Assembly (NCBI GenBank): GCA_963693305.1 | Contig: OY855905.1 | Coordinates: 19,253,937-19,317,936, forward strand | Reading direction: 5' to 3' | Length of the DNA stretch: 64,000 bases | Origin: Meandrina meandrites | Taxonomy: Eukaryota > Cnidaria > Anthozoa > Scleractinia > Meandrinidae | Shown: one piece after another, positions 34,101 to 49,100 of the stretch | Position numbering within the stretch: position 1 is the first letter of the stretch | Layout: every line of letters begins with the position of its first letter | The notes under the pieces: generated by a model | Told to the model about the DNA's origin: nothing | The model's database searches: none | Seen by the model: the letters and a program-made list of their open reading frames with translations, nothing else | Translations under genes and position numbers: made by a program

Positions 34101-37100
34101 AGGGAAAATGACACATTCACCTCGAAAATCAATTTTAATAATTAATTTTTATTCATTTGATTTGGTTCAAGTGAAGATTGGCATTTGAATCAAAGCTGGT
34201 CCACAGGTGTTATTCCCCGCTGAGCCAATCTGGATTCAATTAGCCGTTCCAAATTGATTCAGATGCCTTCGTTCACATGAACGTAATTCATCTAATTCTT
34301 TTCAGGTCATATGAAGTATGGCATCTGAATTGCGCCTAACCCGTAAGAAATTCTCATCCTTTGGAAGTTTATTTTATGGTGATTGCATCTCTATTAAACT
34401 TTCAAATGACAATGAAATACAACATACATGTAATATGTTCCGTTGAACCAAATACAAGCCAACACAGAAGGAAGAATCGTATTTAATGACAAACAATCAC
34501 AATTCGATCTAAAATACAATATACAAGAAACTATGTTGGCACTAGCTTAGAATGTGAAGAACGTATACCGGTACAACTTGACATGTAGAAACTTATAACT
34601 AGAAACCAACTGTAAACTTACTTTTATGCTGTCTCTGTTATCGGCATAAATACTGTGAATACTGGCCTGGTTAGCAAATACTGTTAAATACTGTGATTCT
34701 GGTTAGCAAATACTGGTGAACTACAGGTTAGCAAACAACTGAAAGTCAAACGTTTAATTGCACCACTTTCGCGAATTACACAGCTGTTTAATTTGAAACA
34801 AGCTCACACGCAACATTAACAGTAACAGCGCGCGTGTCCAACATAATGAAATTGTCATCCAAACATAATATATATATATTATTTTTACATGTATCTGGCT
34901 AATTCTACATGTACATGTACATGTATTAAGTATATATCACATATGTAAAGTATATTAAAAAAGTATATACTACAGTACCTGTAAATTAATGTCTATTCCT
35001 GTTTTGGGTGTGTCATGTTGTTTTAATTTCAGGCTTGATCGAACTATGCAAGATATTGTCTACAAACTTCTTCCAAAGGTGGAGAGAGGTTGGTTTGTAA
35101 ACATTCAAGTATTAGTGATGTGACAGTGCTGCCTGGTCTGCCGACCATGTATGCTGTCAATGCCAGATGGCATAACATGAGAATGTGAAACATAATACTA
35201 TTGACACTGAAATAATGATTGCAAGCACAGTAGTATGTACTATGGTGTTATGTGACACATACTGTGCATGCTAATCTTCAGAGGAATTAATATTTATTCA
35301 AGTGCCCACCCTTTAGGTAGGAAAAGTTAATAAGCACCCAGCCTCGAATAAGCCCCTTAATATAATTAGCGCTCAGGGTGCTTAATCAAATGAATATCAA
35401 TGGTATTTCTTTTTCATATTTTATTACAAAATTTACCATCTTTCTTTATGTAATTTTTTACAATTTGCTTCTAGAGGAAAAGCGTAGGGAGCGCAAATTT
35501 TACAAAGACAGAGGAATTCCATATCCAGACCCTAAAGGTAGGTACCAGTACATGACCATATTGTACTATAGTTGGAAATTTAAATAACATCCAGATTTGT
35601 ATGTTTGAAGCTTATTCTCTTTTGTAGTCTTTTTGACATCAAATGATTTTTTTGAAAACTTTCCCTTTCCCTTACCAATCACTGTGTAACACTTGAAAAA
35701 AACTTGATAGGTAGAATGGGGGTTTCAAAGTGTTTTGAAGTAGGCGTCAGCAACTGGAAGAGTAGGCGGCTGTGACAAGTTAGCTTGTTTGTCGCGAGGC
35801 GATTGCTATGACCAGAGTATCCGGCGACATATCATTAAGTAGCCTGCAGAACTCTGGCAGTCACTGGCTTGTTTTGAAAACCCTGAAAGTCTCAAGTATA
35901 TGGAACAATGTAAATATAATTTATAGAAAAATCACACAATTTCAAACAACATTGACACAAAATGTTTCTCAAGTCATTGTTTTGAAGGTAATAATCTGCA
36001 GCCTCATGCTGATAGACATATCTTTTATTCCTTCCACTCAACTTCTTATTATTATTGTTTTTTTAACTTAGAGGATAATTTTTGTACGCCAATATTATGC
36101 AGTAAAAATAATAGTGGTTTTCATCAGGGTTTCAAAAACTGTTTGTTTGCATGAAAAAAAAATCAGTAAACTATCAGGAGGGTCGTACAGGGGTATTCTC
36201 GTGACGCGTGATTAGCTGATTTTATTTTCCGTGAAACGTGAATTTAATAAATTTATTCTTTGTGACCCGTGACTAGAAGGTTTTGCGTGACACGTGAAGA
36301 GCTTGAATTAATAACCGATATTCGTGATTTCACCACTTTATTGACTTTATTTTGCGTGATTTTAAGACGCAAGACCTCAAATGTGATCTCCGTATAATTA
36401 TCGTAACGTCAAACACTCTTTGTAGAGTAAGAACAGGACTGAAAAGAGTATGTTTCTTTCTTATTTTCTTCAAACACTATTTGTAGCGTAAGAACAGGAT
36501 AAAAGAGTACTTATTTTCGTGATTCGGGAAAATGAAATTTCAATATCCGTGATCCGTGATTCGTTATTTTTTTCGTCCGTGAATCGTGCCAGAGACCTCC
36601 CTGTACGACCCTCTATCAGATTATAGAGCAGGCAGAAATACATGTTTTGCCAAAAAGAATCGCCCCAACTATCCAAGAGGCCAACGATGTAAAAAATAAA
36701 TTAATTGTTTGCCCTCGATGATGATTAAGGCATCAATATTAAGCTGTGACTGACACCTGTGCAGATTGGATTATAGTCTGACTCACAAACTCTGTTTTCT
36801 ATCTTACCCTGTGAACAATAAAGGCTTATTTATTAACTGTATTTCAAAGAGCTGAGCTCATATTTATATTCTTGTTTTAAGTTCTAGTTAGTAAACCATT
36901 ACATGCAGTGGCAAGGACATCAAAGGCTATCAAGAAAGAGAAAGCAGTGACACCAAAATCAAGCAAAACCACACCAACAAAAAGTTACCATCGAACAGAT
37001 GAACAAATCTCCCTTCAACTTGAGACATATCAGTGAGTTTATTCACAAAGGAACATGCACATGACTTGAAATAATTGAATATTGGATCAATGAAAGTAAA

Positions 37101-40100
37101 AATTCAAGACAGATTCCACTCAAAGTGCAAAAACTAATGACACGACTAAAAATCTACTCATAGGGCAGTGCAGACATTTTGAATACTATTTGAAACATCT
37201 CACTTTAATTCATTCTCTTAATGACCCAGAGATTAGAGATTGGGTCTCAAAAGCCAAAATTTTAAAAGAAAAATATGTGGCTTAACTGGAATTTCCAGAG
37301 GGGTGGGGGGGACTCAAGCCAAAACAACTTCCATGAGAGGGGTATGGATATTTTTTTGAACTACACAATGAATGTGGGCTCAAGAGTGGTCAGTGTTTTT
37401 TGGTACTAGTGCAAGATGATGTAAAAGCATTGTGTGCATGTATTCAATCCTGGATGCCGATGTTGCTACCCTGTTATAATTTTCAACTTGTCACTAAACC
37501 TAAATTTGTGGGCTGAGAATCACAATACGTTAAGTTGTAGTACATTTACATGAAGCTATATTTAGGAACTGCAATTTAACAGTCAGGCATGGGCCCATCT
37601 TACTGCACTGCTTTTTTTTTTACATGTGTGCTTTGTGAAATTAACCATGAACGCACTCATCAGGAAATGAAGTGCCTAGCTCTTATGCCATAAGAGCTCA
37701 ATCATCTCAGTTTCACTGAACTTACATTGAAGGAAATTAATGTTATATATATATTTTTAATTTAAGGGATGGAGATAATGCTTTACCAATAGAGGTAAGA
37801 ATGTGTCCCTTTTTAGAGCTGCGAGAACATCACTGTAGAGTTGAGCACTTGATCCTCTAGTGTCTTTTATAACGTACTTGCTATCCCCTTCTTGCTTTAT
37901 GGCAAGCGCCCTGTTTATACTACACTGTAGAAGCACGTTTTAATTCGTAAATACCATATGGATAACAGTGACTGTCATACACTTACATTAGAGTAAGTCT
38001 CCATCACTTCCTCGCCCAAGAACAAATTATAATTTTTAAATATTTACCGGTATTGTATGTTAATTGAAATATTGTCACAACACCACTTAAAACTAAGGGA
38101 AAAATCCTTAGTAATTTTGCTTTTTAGGTTTGCTGGCTAATCATCCTGATAAACTGGTGTCGATTTTGTTATACTGTTCCGTATTGACTGTGTGAGGTGG
38201 CAATCTGAATACTTTGCTATGTTATGTATTTTATTAATAAGCTGGATGCCCTTTTGTTCTTTCCTTTGGTAGCCACTGCAAAAGAAATTTATAAGGCTAT
38301 CAACACAAGTCACTGTTGGACTGATACAGAGGTTTTTGGCTACTAAATTACACTTGGAATCTGAAAACATGGTAAGCGTTTAGCAAAATTCTATACAAGC
38401 CATCTTTTGGCTTATACACTGTAAGCCAATCTTTTTTGGGAGTCGGGATGAAATGCAAACTTGTAAATACCTGGTTCAACTTTTGTGTTTTCTTTAGGAA
38501 AGCAATAAATTAATGTAAGGACAAATCTGGAGATTTCCTAAATAAGGGAAATTTTTTGATGAAAGCTGTAGTTTCAGCTGAAACGTTGGGATATTAACAT
38601 TTTCTATTATGACTTATTTTCGTGTTTCTACTAATTTTCCAAAGATGGCTTGGTACGTTTTTCGTTTTGGATTGTGCAATGCTGGCGTTGTTGACATTCA
38701 TTCATGATTTATTTTTTTAGTCAACAGCGACATCAAAATAATCGTCAAACTTTCGCCGAAACATAGTTCTCATGACTTGACGTGAACAGAGCGTAGAGCT
38801 GCTCTCCATTTGGGCTCTCGATCGTTTTAAGACGGAATCCGCCAGGACTTCAAGTAGTTGTTGGACAAAATTATGTACCAAAATTATTTACACCTTATTG
38901 TAAGCTTTTGTGTTACAGCTTCAAATATCTTATCAAAAGAAATCTTTCTCGAAGTTCCGCTGAATTCCACTAAATCGCTTAAAAGACGTGAGCTTTTGCC
39001 ATAGCTTGTGAACATTAAATTTCATTTTCTCAGGCTCTGATAAGAAATTGTTGTACCAAAATTATTTACACCTTATTGCAAACTTTTGTGTTACTGCTTC
39101 AAATATCTTATCAAAAGAAATCTTTTCTAACAACACCAAACACCGAAAACAAATTTTGAAATTTCACTGAATTCCACTGAATCGCTTAAAGACGAATTTA
39201 CAAAGTGGCTGCACGTGAGAATTTGCCCATAGCTTGTGAACTTTGAAATTCCTTTTCTAAGACTCTGATAAGAAATTGTTGTTGGTGTTATCAGTGATAA
39301 TTACTTACATCTTTACCTTTTATTTTGGGTAGAAAATAACGCAATAGGATTTAAATTATTCTGGTACTCGATTTTTGTCCAACTTAAATAAATATTACTC
39401 GACTTCCTGGTGGATTCCGTCTTAAACTGTGTTAGGCGCGCACTATCTGATTATTCTTTACTTCAACGCCTGCCATGTCATTCTAATAGATGTCAAACAG
39501 CTGCATTACCCGTTTAACGGATGCTTATTTTTTCTAACGGCCGTGCTACCCGTTCTAACGGATACTGAATTTCTGCTAACGGTTATGCTATCCTTTCTAA
39601 CGGTCCAAAGTTAACGGCTCACGGATACAGAATACTTGCTAACGGTTACACTTAACGTTCCAACGGTCTGATGTTTGCATCTAACGGTTAGGCTAACGCC
39701 TCTAACACTTTTGAGAAATAGTTCTAACGGATGTCTAAGGGCTTTGCCCGTTTAACGGATAAGCGTTAAGGTACATTTTCCCGTTCATGGTCACATTTCG
39801 TTTTTTCAACATTTTTTAGACAGTTTTCAAACCAGCGTAATTTTTCAATATTTTTATGGATTCACCTGGCTACAAGGCCATTTTTAAAATCATGAAATTT
39901 GTTGAGTACATCTACCATAACGTTTAGAACTGTTTAATTCAAACTCAGTTAAGAGAAATGTCTTTACAACACTGCCCATACATGTATTGACTGACTGGTC
40001 TTGTAATCGTGACGCATCCCAAGTCGTCTTCTGTTGAACCAACCGCTCTGTGGCTTGAATATTTTAACTGTAATAAATAGCAGTTTGTTCTCTGACAGTA

Positions 40101-43100
40101 AACACGGTAACCATCATGTAACATCAAGTCCAAATCAGATAATTCAGCTGTAACAGGTGGCTGGCACAGGTTATGGCCCTTGCCTCAGTGACTGTAGTCT
40201 ATGACCTGTAGTTGTAGAGACTAGTTGGATGGGTATATGGAACTGATGAGGTAGAATTTTCAAATACCTGAGCTAGTCTGGTTCTTCGCCTTGTGATATT
40301 GTGTTGTTACCTTACTTTCCACCCAAGCACATACACACTGTAGTACTAAATGGATGCAATTCTTTCGGTACCCGTATTAGTAACATTATACAGGAACAAA
40401 ACTCTTCATTGCCTCATTACATGCAGCGTGGTCACAGACAATGTGTTTACCATTTACCTTTAAACTTTGCCCTGATGTGCCGCTGTTGTTTTGCATGACC
40501 CATTAGGTTGGCATCATGTATGATAAAACAGAAATGGGAAGAGATCTAACACTGAAGTACATCAGTGACAATCTTTCACCTCAGAAGGTAAATATCATAC
40601 TTTGCTAGCTTTTGTCTAGTGAGATGTTTGTTAAAGTGCCCCTGTGATGAAATTTTTGATTTTGATTTTTTTTTTTTACATTTTCGTGTTCTATGAGACC
40701 TCCTTACTCATCTTGCCAAATTTCAGTCCATTACGAACATCAGAGGTAATTTTATTTTAACATTTGTTGGCGAGAATTTACTTGTTCCAAGGCTTGGGAG
40801 AAAGTGACGTCAACGGATTAATCAAAGGCCCTATGAGGCCACGACTGTTTTTTTAAGCGATGACGTCATCGTTTAATGTGTTCGTGCGAGTTCTTGTCGC
40901 TTTTATTTAACAAGTGACGAATTAAATCGTTGAAGTCGAACGTGCATCACTTGTAAAGATCTATACGGATTTACGTTGTTTTTCATTTTGTTTTGCATTG
41001 GTTGTAAAAGAAGCAAGCTCCAAGCAGAAAAATTCAAGTTTGCGTGTTTTCGTGCTAGCGTGTGTACACTCTTTTCCCTGTACAGCGTGTACGATTGACG
41101 TTCAATTTCCGGAATGTGTTTTGATAGTGCCATGAGCATGATAAGTTTGATCTTGCATTCTTTGATTGCTGTGAAGATTAAGCGTCGCATAAAATTTATT
41201 TTGAAATCGGCTGCGTTGACCTTTGTCGCGTGACACTGATAATCTTCTGTCAGCTAGCGATTACACAAACTTCGCTTTCAAGTCTGATTTTGTGGTCAAC
41301 TCAATGGCACGTGGAACGACTTTTTGGTGGAATTCGATTGCGTGTATATCTGGATAACTTTGGGGGCAAGTTGTTTTCTTCTATGTATTTTTCTATTCGT
41401 GTTTGAAAACATATGATCACTTTTAACGATCCGCGCATCGTCTTTTATTTTAATATGCTTTTAAAATATGACTTTGCTTGTCTTCTGCGACCGCTATTTT
41501 GGTTGCTTGTACTGTGAGTTTTGTCATTCCTTCTTTACTTGCGGTAGGGTCCTCTGGCTTTTGGGATAGGTAGTCATCTGCTAGGAATAAATCTCGCTCC
41601 AGATTTTATCTCGTTGTTGAAACTCAAGTGTTCTCCGCTGCGACCTGTGCTGATGATTTTGCTTGCATGCGATGAACATTTATCTGTTGTGGGTTATAAA
41701 ACTCAGCAAGGGTACTTCTTAACTCCGAGGCCTATAAAAGGTGTTTGAAATGCGTTGATTTAGGTTGTCGCTGTGAAGCACACGATGTAATTGTTCCTTC
41801 TTGTCGCTTCTATGTAACAAGTGACGAATTAAATTGTCGAAGTCGAACGTGCATCACTTGTAAAGATCTATACGGATTTACGTTGTTTTTCATTTTGTTT
41901 TGCATTGGTTGTAAAAGAAGCAAGCTCCAAGCAGAAAAATTCAAGTTTGCGTGTTTTCGTGCTAGCGTGTGTACACTCTTTTCCCTGTACAGCGTGTACG
42001 ATTGACGTTCAATTTCCGGAATGTGTTTTGATAGTGCCATGAGCATGATAAGTTTGATCTTGCATTCTTTGATTGCTGTGAAGATTAAGTGTCGCATAAA
42101 ATTTATTTTGAAATCGGCTGCGTTGACCTTTGTCGCGTGACACTGATAAACACACATATAAAATACTGGTTCTGGGCCAGTGAGCGTACAAAAAGATTCA
42201 TGATATCTAACAAAATCGGCTGCATTGACCTTTGTCGCGTGACACTGATAATCTTCTGTCAGCTGGAGATTACACAAACTTCGCTTTCAATTTCGCTTTC
42301 ACCATCACATGCAAACTTAAGAAAATCCTGTTGATTTTTATGTGGACTTTCACACGAAGTGTGAAAATCCACATATTGCGATCGTGCAGTTTTCCCGATT
42401 GGGACGGCACTTTCCGTGATAACTCGTATCAGCCCTTTCGGAAGCTTTCGAGGGTGTTCGGAGAATCCGAAGTTTTGGAGCCAAGAGTCAATGTAAAATT
42501 GGCGAGACGTCACAAAGAAAGCATCACACAATTTCATTAATCGAAACCTAAAATTTGTCAAGTGCAGTACATCAACGAGCAGCGTCAAAGATGCCAGTGG
42601 TATACGAACACATCAAAAGAAAAAAGTGGTGGCGGCTTTCATATTTGCACGGCGTTCGACTGAACGGCGGGCAAAGGTCACGCTACTTTTCACACTTTTC
42701 GTTCTGTCTGTTGTGTTCGACTGGACGTCAGTTGCTGTGTTCGCTTGATTCGCATATAATTGAAAATCGTTGAAAAGCATTATTCAGCAGATATCTAGAT
42801 ATTTGTTGTTTTGTTTCAGCTTTGCCACACAGAATCTTTAGAATGGAAGAATGGATACACAACGAGTCAAAACAAAACAAGTTCACTAATCAAGTTGTTT
42901 TCCCGGGGCTTTCCCGTAATTATTATTTTCTCGGATTTCTCGCAAGTTAAATTTGAATAACGCAATCTGACGGATGTCGAATTCAAAACTGCTGGTAAAA
43001 AGTTAGTGTGAAGAGCATAAAACTTATTTTGAACCGAAAAATGTATGTATTGAAACCGTGCGAAAACTAAATTACTGATTGAATATGTGTCGTTCGGGAA

Positions 43101-46100
43101 TCGCCGACTACACTCGAAAATTAATTCAAGAACGATGATAATTTTAGATTGAAAAAAGTATTCATCTGCCTTCTTGTATCAAGGGATTATTAGTGAAATC
43201 TTGCTAAAAGGCGATAAAAGCCATTCCGGAAAAGTTGTATATGAAAACAAAGCAATGAAAGAAAATGAGTTAATTGATGAGTTTAGCTGTTGTTTACACA
43301 AGCGTTCAGATGAAATGTCAGGCAAACGAAGACAGTCTACATACTTCGCAAAATATTTCTTTATGAATGGACTGAAATTAGTATCCCCGATTTCTAGTGG
43401 TAAGATTTTGTTTTTGTTCTTAATAAATAATTTTCTTGTCCTTATTTCCATTTAAAGACCTAATTTGTCCATTTCCCGTGAACCAGATTGCCATCCTTTA
43501 CGGGAAAAGTAAAACTCAAAACAGCAAATAGCAAAATCTCAAACCTTATGATTATAGAGCTGTTTAATTCCATGATATATTTTTAATGTGAAAAGAAGTT
43601 CTCTTCAAACAAAGTTTCAGGCCTAACACTTCTCTGTTTTTAAGACACAGATAACTAAAAATGGCTTTGCGGTCCCGAAAAGTTTCTACTTTTTCACCTA
43701 GTATCAACCTTGCTGTATTGTGTGAAATGTTATCCTTCACGAGAGTAGAATAGTAGATCAAATTTTCCGACGAACATCCTCGTCCTTTTCATGTAACCAT
43801 ATAGAGATACTGTCGGGTTGTCCCAGGTTTTCCGCTTCTCTGACACAGTTTAAATAAATTGGACCGCATTTCAATGTTTAAGGCGATCTTCAGGGTAAAT
43901 TGCAAGGTGTGTTCCTCAAAACGAGAAGGAAGTTTTTCTTTCACGATCATAAGTTTTTTTATTATCTCGAGTTTCAAGTGACTGCCAACTCATAATTGAC
44001 TGATACTTAGTCTTGCCTACAGTCCAGCTCACAGAGCACGAAGCGCGAGAGCGCCGGGGACTACTGCCAAACTGGGAACGAGAAGCAAACGACTTTAAGA
44101 AGGTCTAACCGATACTGTACATTGGCTCATTCCATCATTCATTATCAAAAACAAATGAAAGTCCACATATGTACGCATTGCGGACCCACTTTTATTTCTT
44201 TTCTTAGCATGACACTGATGGCAGTGTCAACCAGCTACATAATAAAGAACCAAGATAAATTCCCCGGGTCTGGGGGTAAACTTAAAAAGCTATTAGCTCG
44301 CTGTGGCCTGCGTTGCAGGCCGCAATCTCTCCCTCGTTGGCGGGCAAGTCAGGAAATGACGCGCAAGTCGCGACGGAAAATCCGTACACGTTTTATTGTC
44401 ACCTTGATTTTTGAGTTGGGGAGATCAACAAAGTGGAACAAAAGGAACAGTTTAACATATAACAGATAGAATGAGGTGCAGGGAGGTGAGGTGGGAATTT
44501 AGAAAAGATAGCAGAAGGTATGTTTCGTTTTTCGTATCTCGTAGGCCTGTACCTGGCATGGGTCCCTCCCTTAGCTTGACTGAATGCGGGAAAAAAAATT
44601 CCAAATGATGGGTGACACTTCAAAATAGTGACATAAACAAAAAAACTAAAAAAAATGGGGCTATAAGTGTCATTTTGTGTAGTTCAAAAACACAAACGTT
44701 TCGGGTAATAGCTCTTCTTTAGTGCAATGGTTTCATACTGAAGAAGGGCTATGCCCTACTACCTTTGCTTGCCTGGGCGCCAGGTTCCCTCTTCTCCCGC
44801 CCCCTCCCCCACTGCCCCTTTTGTTTGTTTGCTCCCGCTCATTCGGACAGGCGAGTGCAGCCTCAGCGCAAAGCGTTTTCATTCAAGTTCTCTCACTGCT
44901 TTCTTTCGACTTGAGGTAAGCTGTATACGACTAATGTAACCGTTCTTAACCTTGTTGCACTGACCTTACATTACGTATACTGACCTTCCGACCTCAACGA
45001 TTCCAGGATAGTCAAGGACAATGTTTTTTTATATTTCCGATAGAACTTGATATAAGAGGTCAAAACGTAAGCTTACTCATTTTACGTAAACAGTACTACC
45101 AGACTTAACTGAACTATAGAATGCTGATGTTGAGAAGGTAGTCGATATATTATATGCTGAATGGGCTTTCGTTTTATCGTTTAGTAAGCTTTAATCCAAG
45201 TTCGAAGAGACTCTGCTGGCACGCAGGGTACCGCGTTTCTTTTTCGATGACATAAAACATAAGATTTGGAGAATTTTTAAATCATAACTCCCGACCACCT
45301 TGCCAGTGTTCATTTTAAGAGCAAAGCGTGAAATAATAGGCTCTTGTGTTATTCAACTAGATGCAAAAATTGCAGGGTATTCTGCGGTTCAGTCGCATGA
45401 TGGGGGGGGGGGGGGGGGGGCAATTACTCTGTATATTTTTGGGTTGGGGTGTGCACTGCTGGGAATCTGAAACCTGTTCAGGTGACTTTGCAACCCTATA
45501 CTAGACTAGACACTGAAAATCCCTACACTATCCCAGACTTGCTATTTTTTAGAACTGAATGACTAGCCCTATTAGTGTTTTTAAGATGGCTCCATAGGGT
45601 AATGTAGCATATGAGGTGGTGCACACAAGTGTTATGTTCTGAAATCTAATTTTCACATTCATTTTCACTCACAGTTCGCTCAAACTTATCAAATGCAATA
45701 AGCAACCATAAAAAAGTGTTCTACAACCATCTCTGTTAAAATATTGGGTTTAAGTTGTGAATTAATACTACCCAAACAAATGTGACTTTTAGTGTTTACG
45801 TGGCTTTTAAGGTTATTCCATGGAATTGCATTGTGCGTCCTTGCTGCGCATAATTTTTCGCGTCATTTAGCTTACGCATAAGTGCGCTTCAGAAGCATGC
45901 ACCCAACATTACAGGATTTCCTTAGGGTTAAGCTCAGCAGGGAGATAAATGGTCGTTTTCTTCTAAATAAGCATGGTGACCCCCATTTTTTATTTCATTA
46001 TTTTAATGAGAACAGTATCTTCATTGCTTAAGAAAAAAATTAGCAAAAATCTGTGACCAGTTTTTTGGCAAATGATGATTTTGTTTATTTTTAGGAAAGC

Positions 46101-49100
46101 CTCTTTCTCTTCTGAGTTTCTAATTCCCTAATTCTTCATACCACTGATCAGTTTCACGGCAAATGATACCCTATTTTATACCCTATCCCAGACAAAACTG
46201 CTTGAAAACCATACCCTTCACAGCGGCACATACCTTTATAGCTCATATATAAATTCATTAGGCAAAATTTTGCTTGTACTACATCTTTTAAAACGCTTAT
46301 ATGTCAGCTGTTTTAGGTGCGATTGAGCTGAAATCTTCCAGAAACATAAAAGAATGATGGAAGTTTACGAATGTCGTCTTTGATTTAATTGGTCGACTGC
46401 TCTTTACGGTGATGCTAGAGCCCCACTGATGTCAAATTGAAAAATCCACCATTTTGTGTCCATTGAGTAGAAGACAATACTCTGTGATTTTATCAAAAAT
46501 AGATCAGTTAAAAACTCTTGTGTGTCATGACAGAAGCGGATTTTTTAATTTAAACTTTGCTAGCGAGTTAAGGTCATTAATTTCAGTGTGCAAATTTGAA
46601 TTTTACGCGCTCTATCTTTTTTAAAAGCACTCTTTTAAAATTCCGCTTCTATCATGACACACTACAGTATTCTTAGTTTACCTCTCTGCAGTGCCAGCTC
46701 ATGGAGTTCTAAGGCCCCATTTACATGGAAAGAGGATGATCCTAGCACTAGGATCATTAAGTTCAGTTAGTAAGATATTTACCATATGCCCTGCCACTTC
46801 CCATCCTCTAGTATTCTTCCCTTCTCATTGGGTTCCTGCACCATTTATTCCTGGGTTCCCACCCTCTCATCCTCCTGCACAGTGGAATAATAACAATTTT
46901 AAATACACAACTGAGATATGTAGTCACATTGCCAATAACTAAAATTGACCAATTGGATTGCTGTCCTGAATGATCCCATGTGAATTCATGCATTGTAATG
47001 GCTTACAAAAGCAGGGGTTTCAATAAAAGTTGAAGTAGGGTCAGAGACACAAAATGGTGCTAATCAGTTGGAGATCACTAAATAAAGTGATTTATTTATT
47101 TATTTAATTATTTATTTATTTATAATTTATCTTCAATTTTACATTTCCTGATTGACCTTCAAAGCAGGCAACATGTCTCAACATAATCACTCATCTATAT
47201 GTAGAGATTCCTTTTTACGACTGTTTTTGCGTATGCAAAACGGGAGTTACGGATTGAGGGGCGATTTGAAGCCATCCTTCCTTCACTCCTTCACTCGGTC
47301 AGATGTAAACAAAAGGCTGTTGACAGATGGTTGGCAGACCTACATGTAACGCCACTCTCACTTTGATGTTGCGGTTTATTAAGACCGATGACAGACCACT
47401 GTACTTTATGCGCTGATGGTTTTGTTTTGATGGGTATGTGATGATAATTTGAAAATCGATTGTGAACATATTTTGTTTTTATTTTACTTTAAATCAGGTG
47501 TATGTTGTTTCTGCCCTATAGAAAAATCAACAGAATTTTCTTAAGTTTGCATGTGACGGTGAAAGCGAAATTGAAAGCGAAGTTTGCGTAATCGCTAGCT
47601 GACAGAAGATTATCAGTGTCACGCGACAAAGGTCAACCTAGCCGATTTCAAAATAAATTTTATTCGACGCTTAATCTTCACAGCAATCAAAGAATGCAAG
47701 ATGAAACCTCTTATGCTCATGGCACTATCAAAACACATTCCGGAAATTTAACGTTAATCATAAACGCTGTACAGAGAAAAGAGTGTACAGACGCTAGCAC
47801 GAAAACACGCAAAGTTGAATTTGTCTGCTTGGAGCTTGCTTCTTTTACTCCCAATGCAAAACAAAATGAAAAACAACGTAAATCCGTATAGATCTTTACA
47901 AGTGATGCACGTTCGGCTTTGACGATTTAATTCGTCACTTGTTAAATAGAAGCGACAAGAAGGAACAATTACATCGTGTGCTTCACAGCGACAACCTAAA
48001 TCAACGCATTTCAAACACCTTTTATAGGCCTCGGAGTTAAGAAGTACCCTTGCTGAGTTTTATAACCCACAACAGATAAATGTTCATCGTATGCAAGCAA
48101 AATCATCAGCACAGGTCGCAGCGGAGAACACTCGAGTTTCAACGACGAAATAAAATCTGGAGCGAGATTTATTCCTAGCAGAAGACTACCTATCCCAAAA
48201 GCCAGAGGACCCTACCGCAAGTAAAAGAGGAACAACAGAACTCACAGTATAAGCAACCAAAATAGCGGTCGCAGAAGACAGGCAAAGTCATATTCTAGAA
48301 GCATATTAAAATAAAAGACGATGCTCGGATCGTTAAAAGTGATCATATGTTTTCAAACACGAATAGAAAAATACATAGAAGAAAACAACTTGCCCCCAAA
48401 GTTATCCAGATATACACGCAATCGAATTTCACCCAAAAGTCGTTCCACGTGCCATTGAGTTGACCACAAAATCAGACTTGAAAGCGAAGTTTGTGTAATC
48501 GCTAGGTGACAGAAGATTATCAGTGTCACGCGACAAAGGTCAACGGAGCGGATTTCAAAATAAAGTTTATGGAACGTTAATCTTCACAGCAATCAAAGAA
48601 TGCAAGATCATGCTCATGGCACTATCAAAACACATTCCGGAAATTGAACGTCAATCATACACGCTGTACAGGGAAAAGAGTGTACACACGATAGCACGAA
48701 AACACGCAAACTTGAATTTGTCTGCTTGGTGCTTGCTTCTTTTACAACCGATGTAAAACAAAATGAAAAACAACGTAAATCCGTATAGATCTTTACAAGT
48801 GATGCACGTTCGACTTCAACGATTTAATTCGTCACTTGTTAAATAAAAGCGACAAGAACTCGCACGAACACATTAAACGATGACGTCATTGCTTAAAAAA
48901 ACAGTCGTGGCCCAATAGGGCGTTTTGATTTTCCTTTCAAACTGTGTACATGTATAACAGTGGATCATACAATAAATGCTCTTAGTAATTAATTATTTTT
49001 TAAAATTTGTTCCTTCTTTTCACCTCATTTTACTTATTGTTTCAGATATATACATGTATTAAAAGGATGGATGCCAGGTTACTTGAAGAAGACTTCTCAT

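Larger units (their letters stand above)
40820..48930. mobile_element. About 8.1-kb inverted-arm structure in the last PCGF intron
   Basis: The left arm (about 40828-42330) and right arm (about 47520-48921) are inverted copies. Outer ends read GCCCTATgaGGCCACGACTG and its near inverse. Each arm holds two copies of a roughly 350-bp block (left: from about 40911 and 41815) with a unique spacer between. Frames of up to 155 codons in the arms (minus 41810-42277) are repeats, not known proteins. The 5-kb middle has no recognisable transposase. A Polinton- or foldback-type origin is possible but unproven. Confidence 0.65.

Noticed and set aside
41810..42277. 155-codon minus frame in the inverted arms
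   Set aside because: It recurs in repeat arms with internal duplication and stops, and the residues resemble no family. It is a by-product of the repeat.
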